From Acidobacteriota bacterium (GTDB taxonomy: Bacteria > Acidobacteriota > Thermoanaerobaculia > Gp7-AA8), in NCBI GenBank assembly GCA_003223695.1, contig QHVY01000332.1, forward strand, positions 1 through 6,406: DNA of 6,406 nt, in the 5' to 3' direction. Shown one piece after another: positions 6,390 to 6,406 of this stretch (the first letter of the stretch is position 1; each line of letters starts with the position of its first letter). The notes beneath the pieces are model-generated. The model saw nothing but the letters and a program-made list of their open reading frames with translations, was not told where the DNA came from and did no database searches. The translations under genes were made by a program, and so were the position numbers.

Positions 6390-6406
6390 TCATTGTGAAA
6401 ATGTCG

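Noticed and set aside
4828..6393. Minus-strand open frame of 521 codons across the phosphorylase
   Set aside because: It is the antisense of a clear glycogen phosphorylase; GC-rich codon use on the plus strand keeps the opposite frame open. The translation is Arg/His-rich with no domain pattern.

Overview
The window looks like a chromosomal segment of a GC-rich bacterium, most likely Acidobacteriota. That placement is inferred from the first gene, which joins an excisionase-like helix-turn-helix, one membrane span and a TolB-type beta-propeller. This architecture is typical of, and often multiplied in, that phylum. No tRNA, rRNA, CRISPR array, insertion sequence or phage gene was seen.

Layout. 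(1) Bases 13-1974, minus strand: an intact membrane-anchored HTH/beta-propeller protein. (2) A 95-bp divergent gap. (3) Bases 2070-2537, plus strand: a small exported cupin protein with a clear ribosome binding site. (4) A convergent gap of about 95 bp carrying two hairpins, the second enclosing the stop codon of the next gene. (5) Bases 2633-3015, minus strand: a small secreted-lipoprotein gene whose lipobox signal peptide lies in a different frame from its body, as if one base were missing. (6) Bases 3035-3856, plus strand: an NAD-dependent epimerase/dehydratase-like SDR protein, starting only 19 bp from the divergent lipoprotein start. (7) Bases 3883 to about 6280, plus strand: glycogen/alpha-glucan phosphorylase, 26 nt downstream of the epimerase and probably co-transcribed with it. 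Its catalytic body is intact, but near base 6145 the reading frame breaks and roughly 18-19 conserved residues are missing. The correct C-terminus continues in the next frame to 6280. (8) The right edge holds a possible 3' end of a minus-strand gene, convergent with the phosphorylase.

How the genes relate. The epimerase and phosphorylase form a short sugar-metabolism unit: the phosphorylase releases glucose-1-phosphate from stored glucan, while the epimerase substrate is unknown. The membrane regulator and the exported cupin diverge from a shared gap and may be functionally linked, but nothing in the sequence proves it. No clearly new system was found. The most notable observations are the two frame disruptions, in the lipoprotein and in the phosphorylase, which could be gene decay or sequencing/assembly error.
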